Positions 1 through 7,369 are shown, numbered from the stretch's first letter. The stretch: 43,877 nt of DNA from Gammaproteobacteria bacterium (GCA_028598985.1 JAQRMV010000009.1:1-43877), one strand, 5' to 3'. Numbers and translations: made by a program. The notes: generated by a model not told the origin, from the letters alone.

Positions 1-77
1 AGGACTATAGCTCAGTTGGTTAGAGCGCACCCTTGACATGGGTGAGGTCGGCGATTCGAATTCGCCTAGTCCTACCA
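1..77 (+). tRNA. tRNA-Val (GAC)
   Basis: A complete cloverleaf can be drawn. The acceptor stem is AGGACTA (1-7) paired with TAGTCCT (67-73), followed by discriminator A74 and an encoded CCA (75-77). The D arm contains AGCTCAGTTGGTTAGAGC. The anticodon stem CACCC/GGGTG (28-32/40-44) encloses loop TTGACAT with anticodon GAC at 35-37, which reads valine GUC/GUU. The T arm is GGCGA-TTCGAAT-TCGCC. The window starts exactly at the first base, so upstream tRNAs of the same transcript could exist outside the window. The 3' end is repeated downstream at 227-249. Confidence 0.95.
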
Positions 78-121
78 AATTCAAATGCCTCGCTTTTAGC
101 GGGGCATTTTTGTTTGGTGGT
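60..121 (+). repeat. 62-bp direct repeat, copy 1 (tRNA 3' end plus terminator)
   Basis: Bases 60-121 are identical to 227-288. The unit starts in the T loop of tRNA-Val, covers the 3' half of the T stem, the 3' acceptor strand, CCA and the terminator, and ends in TTTGGTGGT. The period is 167 bp. Confidence 0.95.
83..112 (+). terminator. Rho-independent terminator of tRNA-Val
   Basis: AAATGCC-TCGC pairs with GCGG-GGCATTTTT around a TTTTA loop and is followed by a T-rich run. It starts six bases after the tRNA CCA. The same sequence recurs at 250-279. Confidence 0.85.
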
Positions 122-226
122 TAGAGATTCGAAGCGCCCGATTCGAGCCGGAGCGGCGTAGCCGCGGAGACAACGTACGAGCACAGCGAGCACGGCCCGA
201 AGGGAGAGGCAGCTTGCTGCCGAATC

Positions 227-288
227 ATTCGCCTAGTCCTACCAAATTCAAATGCCTCGCTTTTAGCGGGGCATTTTTGTTTGGTGGT
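227..288 (+). repeat. 62-bp direct repeat, copy 2 (orphan tRNA-Val 3' end plus terminator)
   Basis: This is a perfect copy of 60-121 without the 5' two thirds of the tRNA, so it cannot fold into a tRNA. The 105-bp spacer (122-226) is much more G+C rich than its surroundings. It contains small hairpins (CGGC-GTA-GCCG; GGCAGC-TT-GCTGCC) and two GATTCGA words (126 and 140) like the T loop. The GGTTAGAG at 119-126 matches the tRNA D arm, so the spacer may include a decayed tRNA. The layout resembles the E. coli tyrT rtT repeats, which also begin inside a tRNA 3' end. Confidence 0.9.
250..279 (+). terminator. Second copy of the tRNA terminator
   Basis: Same stem-loop and T run as at 83-112, carried by repeat copy 2. 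Two terminators in series would stop any readthrough from the tRNA transcript before the MOSC gene. Confidence 0.75.
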
Positions 289-346
289 GATGTTTTTGCA
301 TTAATGCTAAGGGTGTTTATGGCAGGTAAATCTGGCTGCAATGTTG

Positions 347-382
347 TATACTATGGTTGACTAAGACCATATTTAAGGCGGG
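347..382 (+). promoter_or_regulatory. Putative promoter, dyad and RBS of the MOSC gene
   Basis: A -10-like TATACT (347-352) is followed by an inverted repeat TATGGT-N8-ACCATA (352-371) and the ribosome binding site AAGGCGGG just before the ATG at 388. No good -35 is visible. The dyad lies where a repressor site or leader hairpin could sit. A perfect palindrome GCATTAATGC lies upstream at 298-307. Confidence 0.35.
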
Positions 383-387
383 CTCTA

Positions 388-1167
388 ATGTATCTATCAC
401 AAATAAACACCTACCCCATTAAATCCACTTATCCTATATCGGTGAAGGCTGGTTATTTGCATCCAACAGGTATTGGTTTTGATCGGAATTGGATGCTGAT
501 TGATGAGGATAACGCCATGTTAACTTCACGCAAACATCCTAAGTTATTGCACGTTCGCACTCGTATAGATGGATCCAGTTTAAGGGTGATGCTCCCCAAA
601 AGGGATTTTTTGTTACCTTTGGAGCCTAAACCTGAGGCTCCGGTGTGGGTTAAACACTGGGGTGAAAAACCGTTACCTGCATGGCCCCAAAATCCTGCCT
701 TAGATGTGGCATTAAGTGAGTATTTAGGTTTAGCGTGTCGATTGGTTTATAGCGCTAATTTACAGCACGAAGACCCAGATAAAGCTCTATCCTTTGCCGA
801 TGCCCAGCCGCTATTGCTAACCACTACGGCATCTTTGGCGGCCTTAAATGAACGGCTTGATGATGCCATAGGTATGGATCGATTTCGTACTAACTTAGTG
901 ATCAATAACCTTACTGCTGACGTTGAAGATAAATGGCAGCGTTTAAAGATTGGCGCCTGTGAACTAGAGGTGTCATACCCTTGCAAACGTTGCGTATTAA
1001 CGACCATCGACCCAATTAATTTAACCCAACATGAACAGCAAGAGCCGCTACGTACTTTGGCACAATATCGCCGCTTAGATGAGGGTGGTGTGGGTTTTGG
1101 AATTAATTTAACAGTCATTAAGGCTGGGCCTATTGCCGTGGGTGATACGGTTCAAGTGTTATGCTAA
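388..1167 (+). CDS. MOSC domain protein (YcbX/mARC-like, no ferredoxin domain)
   Basis: This 259-residue protein has an N-terminal MOSC beta-barrel segment (INTYPIKS, then GFDRNWMLID, then TSRKHPKL) and a C-terminal MOSC domain with the conserved cysteine in SYPCKRC followed by a GGVGFGINL-type motif. MOSC proteins bind sulfurated molybdenum cofactor, and YcbX-type members reduce N-hydroxylated compounds. E. coli YcbX has a C-terminal 2Fe-2S ferredoxin domain; this protein ends at the MOSC domain, so it would need a separate electron donor. The start is supported by AAGGCGGG. The GMC oxidoreductase follows 60 bp downstream on the same strand. Confidence 0.85.
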   Translation: MYLSQINTYPIKSTYPISVKAGYLHPTGIGFDRNWMLIDEDNAMLTSRKHPKLLHVRTRIDGSSLRVMLPKRDFLLPLEPKPEAPVWVKHWGEKPLPAWPQNPALDVALSEYLGLACRLVYSANLQHEDPDKALSFADAQPLLLTTTASLAALNERLDDAIGMDRFRTNLVINNLTADVEDKWQRLKIGACELEVSYPCKRCVLTTIDPINLTQHEQQEPLRTLAQYRRLDEGGVGFGINLTVIKAGPIAVGDTVQVLC

Positions 1168-1182
1168 AGCAGCCATCTACAA

Positions 1183-1196
1183 TAGTTAATAAACTA
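1183..1196 (+). promoter_or_regulatory. Inverted repeat upstream of the GMC oxidoreductase
   Basis: TAGTT-AATA-AACTA is a perfect 5-bp-arm dyad 31 bp before the ATG at 1228. It could be an operator, but only its symmetry supports this. Confidence 0.25.
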
Positions 1197-1227
1197 ATAC
1201 TTATTGTGCAGCTACAGGGAGAAAGAG

Positions 1228-2868
1228 ATGAGTATGAATCAGTTTGATTACATTATAGTAGGCGCAGGTTCTGCAGGTTGCGTAGTGGCAAATCGACTCA
1301 GTCAAAATCCAGATGTGACTGTGTGTTTGGTTGAGGCTGGGGGTGATGGCGAAAGCCCGTGGGTGAATATTCCAGCGGGCATTTTTGGTTTGTACGGCAA
1401 TAAAACTTATGACTATAGCTTTGTCAGTGTGCCTCAGCAACACCTCAGAAATCGACTAATGAATGTTAACCGAGGCAAGGCATTAGGTGGATCTAGCGCC
1501 ATTAATAGTATGGTGTATATTCGAGGCAACAAACAAGATTACGATGGCTGGTCTGAGTTAGGGTGTACAGGTTGGTCCTATGATGACGTTTTGCCTGTGT
1601 TTAAAAAAATGGAAGCCAACCAAAATGACCAAAACCCAGAGTACCATGGCTTTAGTGGTGAATTGAACGTGACCCAGCCACAAGACCCCAATGTAGTAGC
1701 TAAAGTATTTGTTAAAGCAGGGCAAGCAGCAGGGTTGGCCCCCAATGTTGATTTTAACAGTCACTCTCAGCTGGGGTTAGGTATTTATGACGTAAAGCAG
1801 CAAGTAGGCCAACGTGTTAGTAGTTATACCGCTTTTGTGAAACCCATTCGGCATCGCTCTAACCTCACTATTATGACCCATACTCAGGCGCTTAAACTGC
1901 GCATTGATGGTAATAGGGTGACGGGCCTGGATGTGGAAAAAGCAGGAAGTTTAAAACTACTGACTTGTGATAAAGAGGTGATCTTGTGTGGAGGCACTAT
2001 TTTGTCGCCGCAGTTATTATTGGCGTCTGGCATAGGTGATCGTGACGAACTCAATAGCGTGGGGATTCCATGTAATCACCATGTGCCAGGGGTCGGTAAA
2101 AACCTTCAAGATCATATTGATAGCATGGTCACGGTGCGGTCGTCTAAGCCAGATACAATTGGCTTGTCGATAAAAACGCTGTTGCCCCATGTGGTTCCTG
2201 CACCCTTTAAATACTATTTGGCCCGCAAAGGCTGGTGGACTACCAACTACGTAGAAGCGGGTGGTTTTGCAAAAACTAAAATGGCATTGGCAGCCACACC
2301 AGGCAGTTTGGATGCTCAGCCCGACGTGCAGTTTCACTTTACGCCTTTATATCGAAGCCATCGGGGTAAAAAATTTGAATGGGGCCACGGCTATTCCGTA
2401 TTTTCTTGTGTGTTGCGTCCGCGCAGTACTGGAAGTGTTAAATTAATTTGTGAGGGTGGTCAACTGAAAGTAGCCATCGACTTTAATTTTTTTGCCGATG
2501 AGTATGATCAAAAAGTATTGGTAGAGGCTGTAAAAACTGCGCGCTTAATATTGGCTTCGCCGGAGTTTGATCATTTGAGAGGTGAAGAAATGGCGCCGGG
2601 TGTGAATGTTCAAAGTGATCAAGCGATTCTTGATTATCTACGTCATTCCGCATCCACGGTGTATCATCCCGTAGGCACATGTAAGATGGGTGTGGATAAT
2701 ATGGCGGTAGTCCACCCAGAGACGCTTAAAGTGAAAGGTATGCATAATTTAAGGGTAATGGACGCATCAGTGATGCCACGTATTACTAGTGGTAATACGT
2801 CGGCCCCTACCATGATGATTGCAGAAAAAGGTGCCATTATGGTGCTGGAAGAGCAAAGACTATTTTAG
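1228..2868 (+). CDS. GMC-family FAD oxidoreductase (choline/alcohol dehydrogenase-like)
   Basis: This is a 546-residue glucose-methanol-choline oxidoreductase. The N-terminal dinucleotide fold is IIVGAGSAGCVVANRLS, followed by GKALGGSSAINSMVYIRGN (GMC signature 1), LSPQLLLASGIGD (signature 2 region), GVGKNLQDH, and a C-terminal VYHPVGTCKMG with the catalytic-site His, then NTSAPTMMIAEKGA. Such enzymes oxidise choline or aliphatic/aromatic alcohols with FAD, often feeding the quinone pool. The substrate is not decidable here; there is no betaine aldehyde dehydrogenase, BetI or transporter next to it, so a BetA call is not justified. An upstream in-frame start at 1204 exists, but GGGAGAAAGAG directly before 1228 favours ATG 1228. 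Confidence 0.9.
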   Translation: MSMNQFDYIIVGAGSAGCVVANRLSQNPDVTVCLVEAGGDGESPWVNIPAGIFGLYGNKTYDYSFVSVPQQHLRNRLMNVNRGKALGGSSAINSMVYIRGNKQDYDGWSELGCTGWSYDDVLPVFKKMEANQNDQNPEYHGFSGELNVTQPQDPNVVAKVFVKAGQAAGLAPNVDFNSHSQLGLGIYDVKQQVGQRVSSYTAFVKPIRHRSNLTIMTHTQALKLRIDGNRVTGLDVEKAGSLKLLTCDKEVILCGGTILSPQLLLASGIGDRDELNSVGIPCNHHVPGVGKNLQDHIDSMVTVRSSKPDTIGLSIKTLLPHVVPAPFKYYLARKGWWTTNYVEAGGFAKTKMALAATPGSLDAQPDVQFHFTPLYRSHRGKKFEWGHGYSVFSCVLRPRSTGSVKLICEGGQLKVAIDFNFFADEYDQKVLVEAVKTARLILASPEFDHLRGEEMAPGVNVQSDQAILDYLRHSASTVYHPVGTCKMGVDNMAVVHPETLKVKGMHNLRVMDASVMPRITSGNTSAPTMMIAEKGAIMVLEEQRLF

Positions 2869-2925
2869 TCTTAAAGATTTCTGTTAAATACGAAAAACAT
2901 ACACTATTGCTGCGTCAGGTGCGTT

Positions 2926-2961
2926 AAAATAACGGCCTACACATTTTAGACCGTTAGTTTT
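2926..2961 (+). promoter_or_regulatory. Hairpin abutting the yqcC start codon
   Basis: AAAA-TAACGG-N15-CCGTTA-G-TTTT forms a 10-bp stem with one bulged G. Its last T is the base before the ATG at 2962. It could be the terminator of the GMC gene or a leader hairpin controlling yqcC, whose start has no visible Shine-Dalgarno. Confidence 0.45.
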
Positions 2962-3285
2962 ATGGACAGTTTGCATCAAGACGTACTTCGAGAACTTGGT
3001 ATTTTGCAGTTAGAGCTTCAAACCCAGGGTTTGTGGAGTGATTTGGCACCGTCGGAAGATGCCTTGTTAAGTGCTGAGCCATTCTGTGCTGACACCATGA
3101 GTTTGGGTGAATGGCTGCAATGGATTTTTATTCCAAGGCTTAGTTATTTAGCAGAAAATGGTGAAAACATGCCCAACAAAAGTGGTATTTTGCCAATGGC
3201 AGAAGAAGCCTTTAAAGACCTAGAAGGGACAGTTAAAGGCTTGTTAGCTAGTATCAGTAGAATGGATGCTTTGCTTACAGCGTAA
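2962..3285 (+). CDS. yqcC: YqcC family protein
   Basis: A 107-residue helical protein with the YqcC (former DUF446) pattern: an N-terminal LQLELQTQGLW-type segment, then PFCADTMSLGEWLQWIFIPR, and a central MPNKSGILPMAEEAF motif. E. coli YqcC has about the same length and is encoded beside the tRNA pseudouridine synthase gene truC; no truC is seen here. The biochemical role is not established. The start codon is preceded directly by a hairpin and lacks a clear ribosome binding site. It converges with the YeeE/YedE pair, with 9 bp between stop codons. Confidence 0.85.
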   Translation: MDSLHQDVLRELGILQLELQTQGLWSDLAPSEDALLSAEPFCADTMSLGEWLQWIFIPRLSYLAENGENMPNKSGILPMAEEAFKDLEGTVKGLLASISRMDALLTA

Positions 3286-3294
3286 CGGGTGGTG

Positions 3295-3705
3295 TTATGC
3301 TGAGTACCGCTGGCCTATCCAGCCACCGATAATTAATGCAGGCAAGAACAACACGGCTTCGGCTGGATTGATCATAGCATTAATGATTCCAGGCCCTGGG
3401 CAATAGCCGCTCAACCCCCAACCTAGACCAAATAAACTTGCACCTAGTATTAAACGGCTATCAATATTGGTTTTCACAGCCATGTAAAATCGATCGGCAA
3501 ACCAAGGTGTTTTACGTTTTACTATAAAACGTGATGTAACAAGAGTTACTGCTACAGCGCCACCCATGACGAAGGCTAGGCTAGAATCCCAGTTGCCAAA
3601 CAAATCTAAAAAACGTTGCACTTTAACCGGGTTGACCATTTCTGATATGACTAGACCGGCGCCAAAGATAAGCCCTGATATTAAAGCGATGATAATGCGT
3701 TTCAT
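3295..3705 (-). CDS. YeeE/YedE-type membrane protein, second half (sulfur transport)
   Basis: A 136-residue membrane protein, the downstream member of a split YeeE/YedE pair. About four hydrophobic segments can be seen: residues 2-21 (IIIALISGLIFGAGLVISEM), about 40-60, about 85-105 and about 113-130. It carries the half-family motifs GAGLVISEMVNPVKVQRFLDL and the YCPGPGI cysteine motif. Related permeases import thiosulfate or other reduced sulfur species, with conserved cysteines in the channel. Its SD AAGGAA lies 8-13 bp from the ATG and overlaps the stop of the upstream half, so the two are probably translated together. Confidence 0.85.
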   Translation of the reverse strand: MKRIIIALISGLIFGAGLVISEMVNPVKVQRFLDLFGNWDSSLAFVMGGAVAVTLVTSRFIVKRKTPWFADRFYMAVKTNIDSRLILGASLFGLGWGLSGYCPGPGIINAMINPAEAVLFLPALIIGGWIGQRYSA

Positions 3706-3717
3706 TGGTGTGGTTCC

Positions 3718-4137
3718 TTATCCTATAAAGTTGCGTAAAATGGTTACGGTGATGATTCCGCTGGCCATAAATGTGGCAGTGGCCACCAATGAACGGCCGG
3801 CCATCAGGCCAATTCCACATACACCATGACCACTAGTGCATCCATTGCCGATACGAGTGCCAATGCCTACCGCTAATCCAGAGACAATGAGTAAGATCGG
3901 GGGGTAACTTTGGCGTAGTTCAAATTCAACCGGTAACATTAAGTATCCGCCACCTATTAGGCCGATCAAAAAGGCCAAGCGCCAGCTGCGTTCTGAGCCG
4001 CTCAGTGGGTTGAATAGTAAATTGTATAAAATGCCGCTAATTCCAGCAATACGGCCGTTGAAAGCCAGTAGTAACGCTGCACTAATGCCGATCAAAATAC
4101 CGCCAAAGAGGGCTAGAGAGGGGAATGTTTCAAACAT
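3718..4137 (-). CDS. YeeE/YedE-type membrane protein, first half (sulfur transport)
   Basis: A 139-residue membrane protein with about four hydrophobic segments and the family signature GNGCTSGHGVCGIG near residue 100, which holds the cysteines typical of YeeE/YedE permeases. With the downstream half it makes one functional permease unit, like the PmpA/PmpB-type pairs known from proteobacteria. These are often tied to sulfide or persulfide stress and ArsR-family BigR regulators; no regulator gene is adjacent here. The SD AAGGT precedes the ATG, and a consensus promoter plus palindrome lies immediately upstream. Confidence 0.87.
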   Translation of the reverse strand: MFETFPSLALFGGILIGISAALLLAFNGRIAGISGILYNLLFNPLSGSERSWRLAFLIGLIGGGYLMLPVEFELRQSYPPILLIVSGLAVGIGTRIGNGCTSGHGVCGIGLMAGRSLVATATFMASGIITVTILRNFIG

Positions 4138-4149
4138 GTGTGACCTTAT

Positions 4150-4198
4150 ATTAGTAAAAACTAATTAAATTATACGTCAGAAAATTGATCCATGTCAA
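4150..4198 (-). promoter_or_regulatory. Consensus sigma-70 promoter with overlapping palindromic operator for the YeeE/YedE pair
   Basis: Read on the minus strand, TTGACA (4198-4193), an 18-bp spacer and TATAAT (4174-4169) match both hexamers perfectly. The predicted start, near 4161, lies inside a perfect palindrome ATTAGT-N4-ACTAAT (4150-4165). A strong promoter with a dyad over the start site is typical of repression by a small dimeric regulator. Confidence 0.7.
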
Positions 4199-4207
4199 TT
4201 GTTCGAT

Positions 4208-4223
4208 TGTGGCAAAAGCCACA
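4208..4223. repeat. 16-bp inverted repeat TGTGGC-AAAA-GCCACA
   Basis: A perfect dyad with 6-bp arms, 10 bp upstream of the -35 of the YeeE/YedE promoter and about 105 bp upstream of the coiled-coil protein gene. It could be a regulator site for either divergent gene. It lacks a T run long and close enough for a terminator. Confidence 0.4.
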
Positions 4224-4327
4224 GGTTTATAAAAAATGCACGCAGATTAGGATAATCGATAAAGCTCAGGGTCAACAAATGAGTCGTATCGTGGTATGTT
4301 TAGGTTAACAAATTTGATACCAATAAA

Positions 4328-5431
4328 GTGGATGTTCAGTACATGCCAAGAAATGATGATATCGGTGACTTACCGAGCCTAATGCCCGATTCAGATGAAA
4401 TTAAACGGACTGCAAAACCGTCTTTTTCTGCATCTAACGAAAATGTAGATGCACCTCCTACGCGTGGCCGTAGAGAAGCATCTAGGCCAATATCGGCGCC
4501 GCGTCCGTTGCAACAAAACGCTCCTCCTGTGGTAATGAGGAGTAGTGGTTTTTTGTGGTTTTTGGTGGTGTTAATGTTCTTTGGTGTGTCTGGTGGGGGT
4601 TATTGGTCATATAATAAGCTCACGGATGTGGATTTATTACTCACTGTATCACGTGGTGAGCTAGATCATGCCCGTAAACGTATTGGTGAATTGGAGGCAC
4701 TAGTTGTCGCTACGGATGTTAACTCAAATAAATCTGGCACTGTGGTTCAAACCCAGGTAAAGCAGCTCGATAATCGCGTTAAAGAGCGAAATAAATTTGT
4801 AGATACGGAGATAGATAAGCTTTGGGGAGTAGCCTACAGAACTAACCGTCCGGCCATCTCAGAGCATCAAAAGGCCATTGATAATAATACGGCTAGGGTA
4901 AAGCAACACCAAGAAAAATGGGTTGCTCAGGATAATCTTATAGAGCGTTATCAATCTACTGCCGATGCCCAACAAAAGCAGATAGATGCAGCCACTAAAG
5001 CCAGTGAAGGGGCTGTGGAAAATGTTCAGGACCAGCTCCATAAAGTGGTTTTATTACAAGACAAATTGGCCTCCTTGTTGACTCAAGTTACGGCCCAGGA
5101 AAAAACCTTGTCAGACCAGGCTAAAACAGATGTTGGGCAAGCTCAACTAGCGCAACAGCACGCCCAAGACTTAGCTGGTCTTGCAGATTTGGTAAAGGGT
5201 TTGTCTGTGCAGTCTGGTGGTGAGGAAACAAATACCCTGCTTAGCCGTATTAATGAATTGGAAAAAAAATCGCGAGTATTGACAGCTATTGAGCAGAATG
5301 AGAGCGAAATGGATGAGCGTGTTTATTTGGTGGAGCAGTCTATTGATTCAGTCAATTCATTCCGCCGAGATACAAACCGTATGTTGGATCAGTTGCAGAG
5401 TCAAATTCGCAATTTAGCCTATGGCGAATAG
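4328..5431 (+). CDS. Membrane-anchored coiled-coil protein of unknown function
   Basis: Up to 367 residues. The N-terminal ~70 residues are polar and Pro/Arg-rich (cytoplasmic). One hydrophobic segment follows at about 75-95 (FLWFLVVLMFFGVSGGGYW). The remainder, about 270 residues, is dominated by Gln/Glu/Lys/Ala heptad-like sequence expected to form coiled coil in the periplasm. No enzymatic motif is visible and I do not recognise a named family. The start is GTG 4328 or ATG 4343; neither has a convincing SD. It is followed after 28 bp by the PLP enzyme gene on the same strand, so cotranscription is likely. Confidence 0.7.
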   Translation: MDVQYMPRNDDIGDLPSLMPDSDEIKRTAKPSFSASNENVDAPPTRGRREASRPISAPRPLQQNAPPVVMRSSGFLWFLVVLMFFGVSGGGYWSYNKLTDVDLLLTVSRGELDHARKRIGELEALVVATDVNSNKSGTVVQTQVKQLDNRVKERNKFVDTEIDKLWGVAYRTNRPAISEHQKAIDNNTARVKQHQEKWVAQDNLIERYQSTADAQQKQIDAATKASEGAVENVQDQLHKVVLLQDKLASLLTQVTAQEKTLSDQAKTDVGQAQLAQQHAQDLAGLADLVKGLSVQSGGEETNTLLSRINELEKKSRVLTAIEQNESEMDERVYLVEQSIDSVNSFRRDTNRMLDQLQSQIRNLAYGE

Positions 5432-5459
5432 CGGGACAGTGGCAAAAAAGGACTATTAA

Positions 5460-6458
5460 ATGAACCGCATACCACATCCTAAAATTGGATTAGGGCACTG
5501 GCCTACACCTCTAGAGCCTATGTTACGCATCAATGAGATGCACAAAGGGCCGGAATTATGGGTTAAACGTGAAGATTGTTCAGGCTTAGCCTTTGGGGGC
5601 AATAAAACCCGTAAGTTAGAATATTTGTTAGCTGATGCTCAGCTAAAAGGAGCAACTACTTTATTAACAGCCGGTGGTGTTCAATCTAATCACGCCAGAC
5701 AAACCGCTGCCGCAGCAGCGCGAGTGGGTTTGGGTTGTGAATTATTTTTAGAGCAGGTAGAGGCTGTTGTTGAACCGGATTATAACCATTCTGGCAACTT
5801 GTTAGTGGACCACTTATTGGGTGCTAGAGTGCATCAGCTTCCATATGGGCAGGATCTTGATGCTGCCATGGATCTTCGAGCAAAAACGTTAACTGATTCT
5901 GGCCAAGTGCCTTACATAGTGCCGGTAGGCGGTAGCAATGCAGTGGGAGCTATGGGCTATGTTCACTGCGGTTTAGAACTAGCAGAGCAATTGCAAGCAA
6001 AAAAACTTAGTTTTGATGCCATTGTCTTGGCTACAGGTAGTGCAGGAACTCAGGCTGGACTTTTGGCTGGTTTGGCCTTGGCGGGTGTTGATATTCCAGT
6101 ATTAGGCATAACCGTAAGCCGCTCAAGTATTGAGCAGTGCGACAAAGTGTTGACTTTGTTACATGAAGTACAGAGTTTGTTGAAGCAGCCAAACTTGCAC
6201 GAAGACCACGTGATTTGTTTTGATCAGTATTATGGTGCTGCCTATGGCGAACCTACTGCAGCCATGATTGAAGCGGTAAGGCTTGCGGCAAGTTTGGAAG
6301 GTTTGTTGTTGGACCCAGTGTACACTGGAAAAGCTTTTGCCGGATTGTTAGATTTAGTGCGTCATGGTTACTTCGGCACCTCAGAGCGTATTCTATTTTT
6401 ACACACTGGCGGTTCGCCTGCTTTGTTCGCTTATAGTCAATGCTTGGGTGAGAACTAA
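5460..6458 (+). CDS. D-cysteine desulfhydrase / ACC deaminase family PLP enzyme
   Basis: A 332-residue fold-type II PLP protein. It has WVKREDCSG, the Schiff-base lysine region AFGGNKTRKLEYL (about residues 45-57), the substrate-loop motif GGVQSNHARQTAAAAA and a C-terminal FLHTGGSPALFAY. Family members are D-cysteine desulfhydrases (D-Cys to pyruvate, H2S and NH3) or 1-aminocyclopropane-1-carboxylate deaminases; sequence motifs alone do not separate them. SD AAAAAAGGAC precedes the ATG. Its stop overlaps the stop of the convergent LysR gene by 4 bp. The nearby sulfur permease makes a D-cysteine role plausible, but this is inference. Confidence 0.85.
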   Translation: MNRIPHPKIGLGHWPTPLEPMLRINEMHKGPELWVKREDCSGLAFGGNKTRKLEYLLADAQLKGATTLLTAGGVQSNHARQTAAAAARVGLGCELFLEQVEAVVEPDYNHSGNLLVDHLLGARVHQLPYGQDLDAAMDLRAKTLTDSGQVPYIVPVGGSNAVGAMGYVHCGLELAEQLQAKKLSFDAIVLATGSAGTQAGLLAGLALAGVDIPVLGITVSRSSIEQCDKVLTLLHEVQSLLKQPNLHEDHVICFDQYYGAAYGEPTAAMIEAVRLAASLEGLLLDPVYTGKAFAGLLDLVRHGYFGTSERILFLHTGGSPALFAYSQCLGEN

Positions 6459-7369
6459 GTAATTACCTGTTTGGGGCATTCAAGGCGTTTTCCTCGGCGT
6501 TTAAAAGTTTCAATAATGATATTTTCCAACGCCGATGACGCCGGCATTTGTTGGTGATGGCGCGACTGTAATAAGGCAATCTGTCTTTTAATGGGTGGTT
6601 CTTCAATTAATCTAAATGCAAGTTCAGTGCTGTCTTTTGGGAAAGCCATCCATGGTAGTGTGGTAATGCCTGCGCCGGCCTCCAGCATGGCTACTAAGGA
6701 TGTCATGTTTGTTACCTGCATAGATGCAAGTAAAAAATCCTGTGCGGGGGTGTTATCAACCAATGGTGTAGTGCCGTTACGAATCAGTTTTTGTTGATTG
6801 AGTTCAGGCCAGTTAATGTCATTGCCCATTTGCATCCAAGGATGTGCTCTTCGAGCCACTATACCCACTCTGTCTGCGCATAAGTAAGTATGTAATAGAT
6901 CCTGTTCCGTTTGCCAGATGCTGCTGATGGCTAAGTCGATATGCCCATCTAGCACTTTATCCCTTAAATTATCCCCGTTGTCATCTTGTACTTGTAAGTG
7001 AACCTGCGGGTGTTGTTTTAAAAAAACACGAATAATATCAGCAAGCACTGTCTTTGCAATGGAGGGTAAAACGCCCAGCCTTATAGTGCCAGATTGACCT
7101 TGAGCCATGCTCATACCGTTATGTAAGGTTGCTTCAAAGTGTTTATAAAGTGTTTTGGCTTCTGGCAGGAAAGCCAGACCAAAAGCGCTCAGTTCTCCGT
7201 TTCTCTGTGGGTCGAATAATGGTGCGCCTAACAATTGTTCTAGCTGCTTGATAGCTAAACTCACAGCGGGTTGTGATCTGCATAATAGGCTGGCTGCTTG
7301 GTGAAAGTTTTTACATTGAGCCACAGTGAGAAAAGTGTTTATTTGGGCCATCTTTATATCGGGCAGCAT
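6455..7369 (-). CDS. LysR-family transcriptional regulator
   Basis: A 304-residue LysR-type regulator. The N-terminal winged helix-turn-helix spans about residues 8-66 (INTFLTVAQCKNFHQAASLL, then SQPAVSLAIKQLEQLLGAPLF). An effector-binding domain from about residue 95 begins IRLGVLPSIAKTVL. It is divergent from the ALDH operon across 138 bp, the usual position for a LysR regulator of that operon. The effector is unknown. An alternative start is the internal ATG at 7351. It is convergent with the PLP enzyme and overlaps its stop. Confidence 0.92.
   Translation of the reverse strand: MLPDIKMAQINTFLTVAQCKNFHQAASLLCRSQPAVSLAIKQLEQLLGAPLFDPQRNGELSAFGLAFLPEAKTLYKHFEATLHNGMSMAQGQSGTIRLGVLPSIAKTVLADIIRVFLKQHPQVHLQVQDDNGDNLRDKVLDGHIDLAISSIWQTEQDLLHTYLCADRVGIVARRAHPWMQMGNDINWPELNQQKLIRNGTTPLVDNTPAQDFLLASMQVTNMTSLVAMLEAGAGITTLPWMAFPKDSTELAFRLIEEPPIKRQIALLQSRHHQQMPASSALENIIIETFKRRGKRLECPKQVIT

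Noticed and set aside
747-1118. 123-residue minus-strand frame inside the MOSC gene
   Set aside because: Antisense shadow; the MOSC frame carries the conserved motifs.
1228-2868. Calling the GMC oxidoreductase BetA (choline dehydrogenase)
   Set aside because: No betB, betI or choline transporter nearby, and the GMC family is broad; the substrate is left open.
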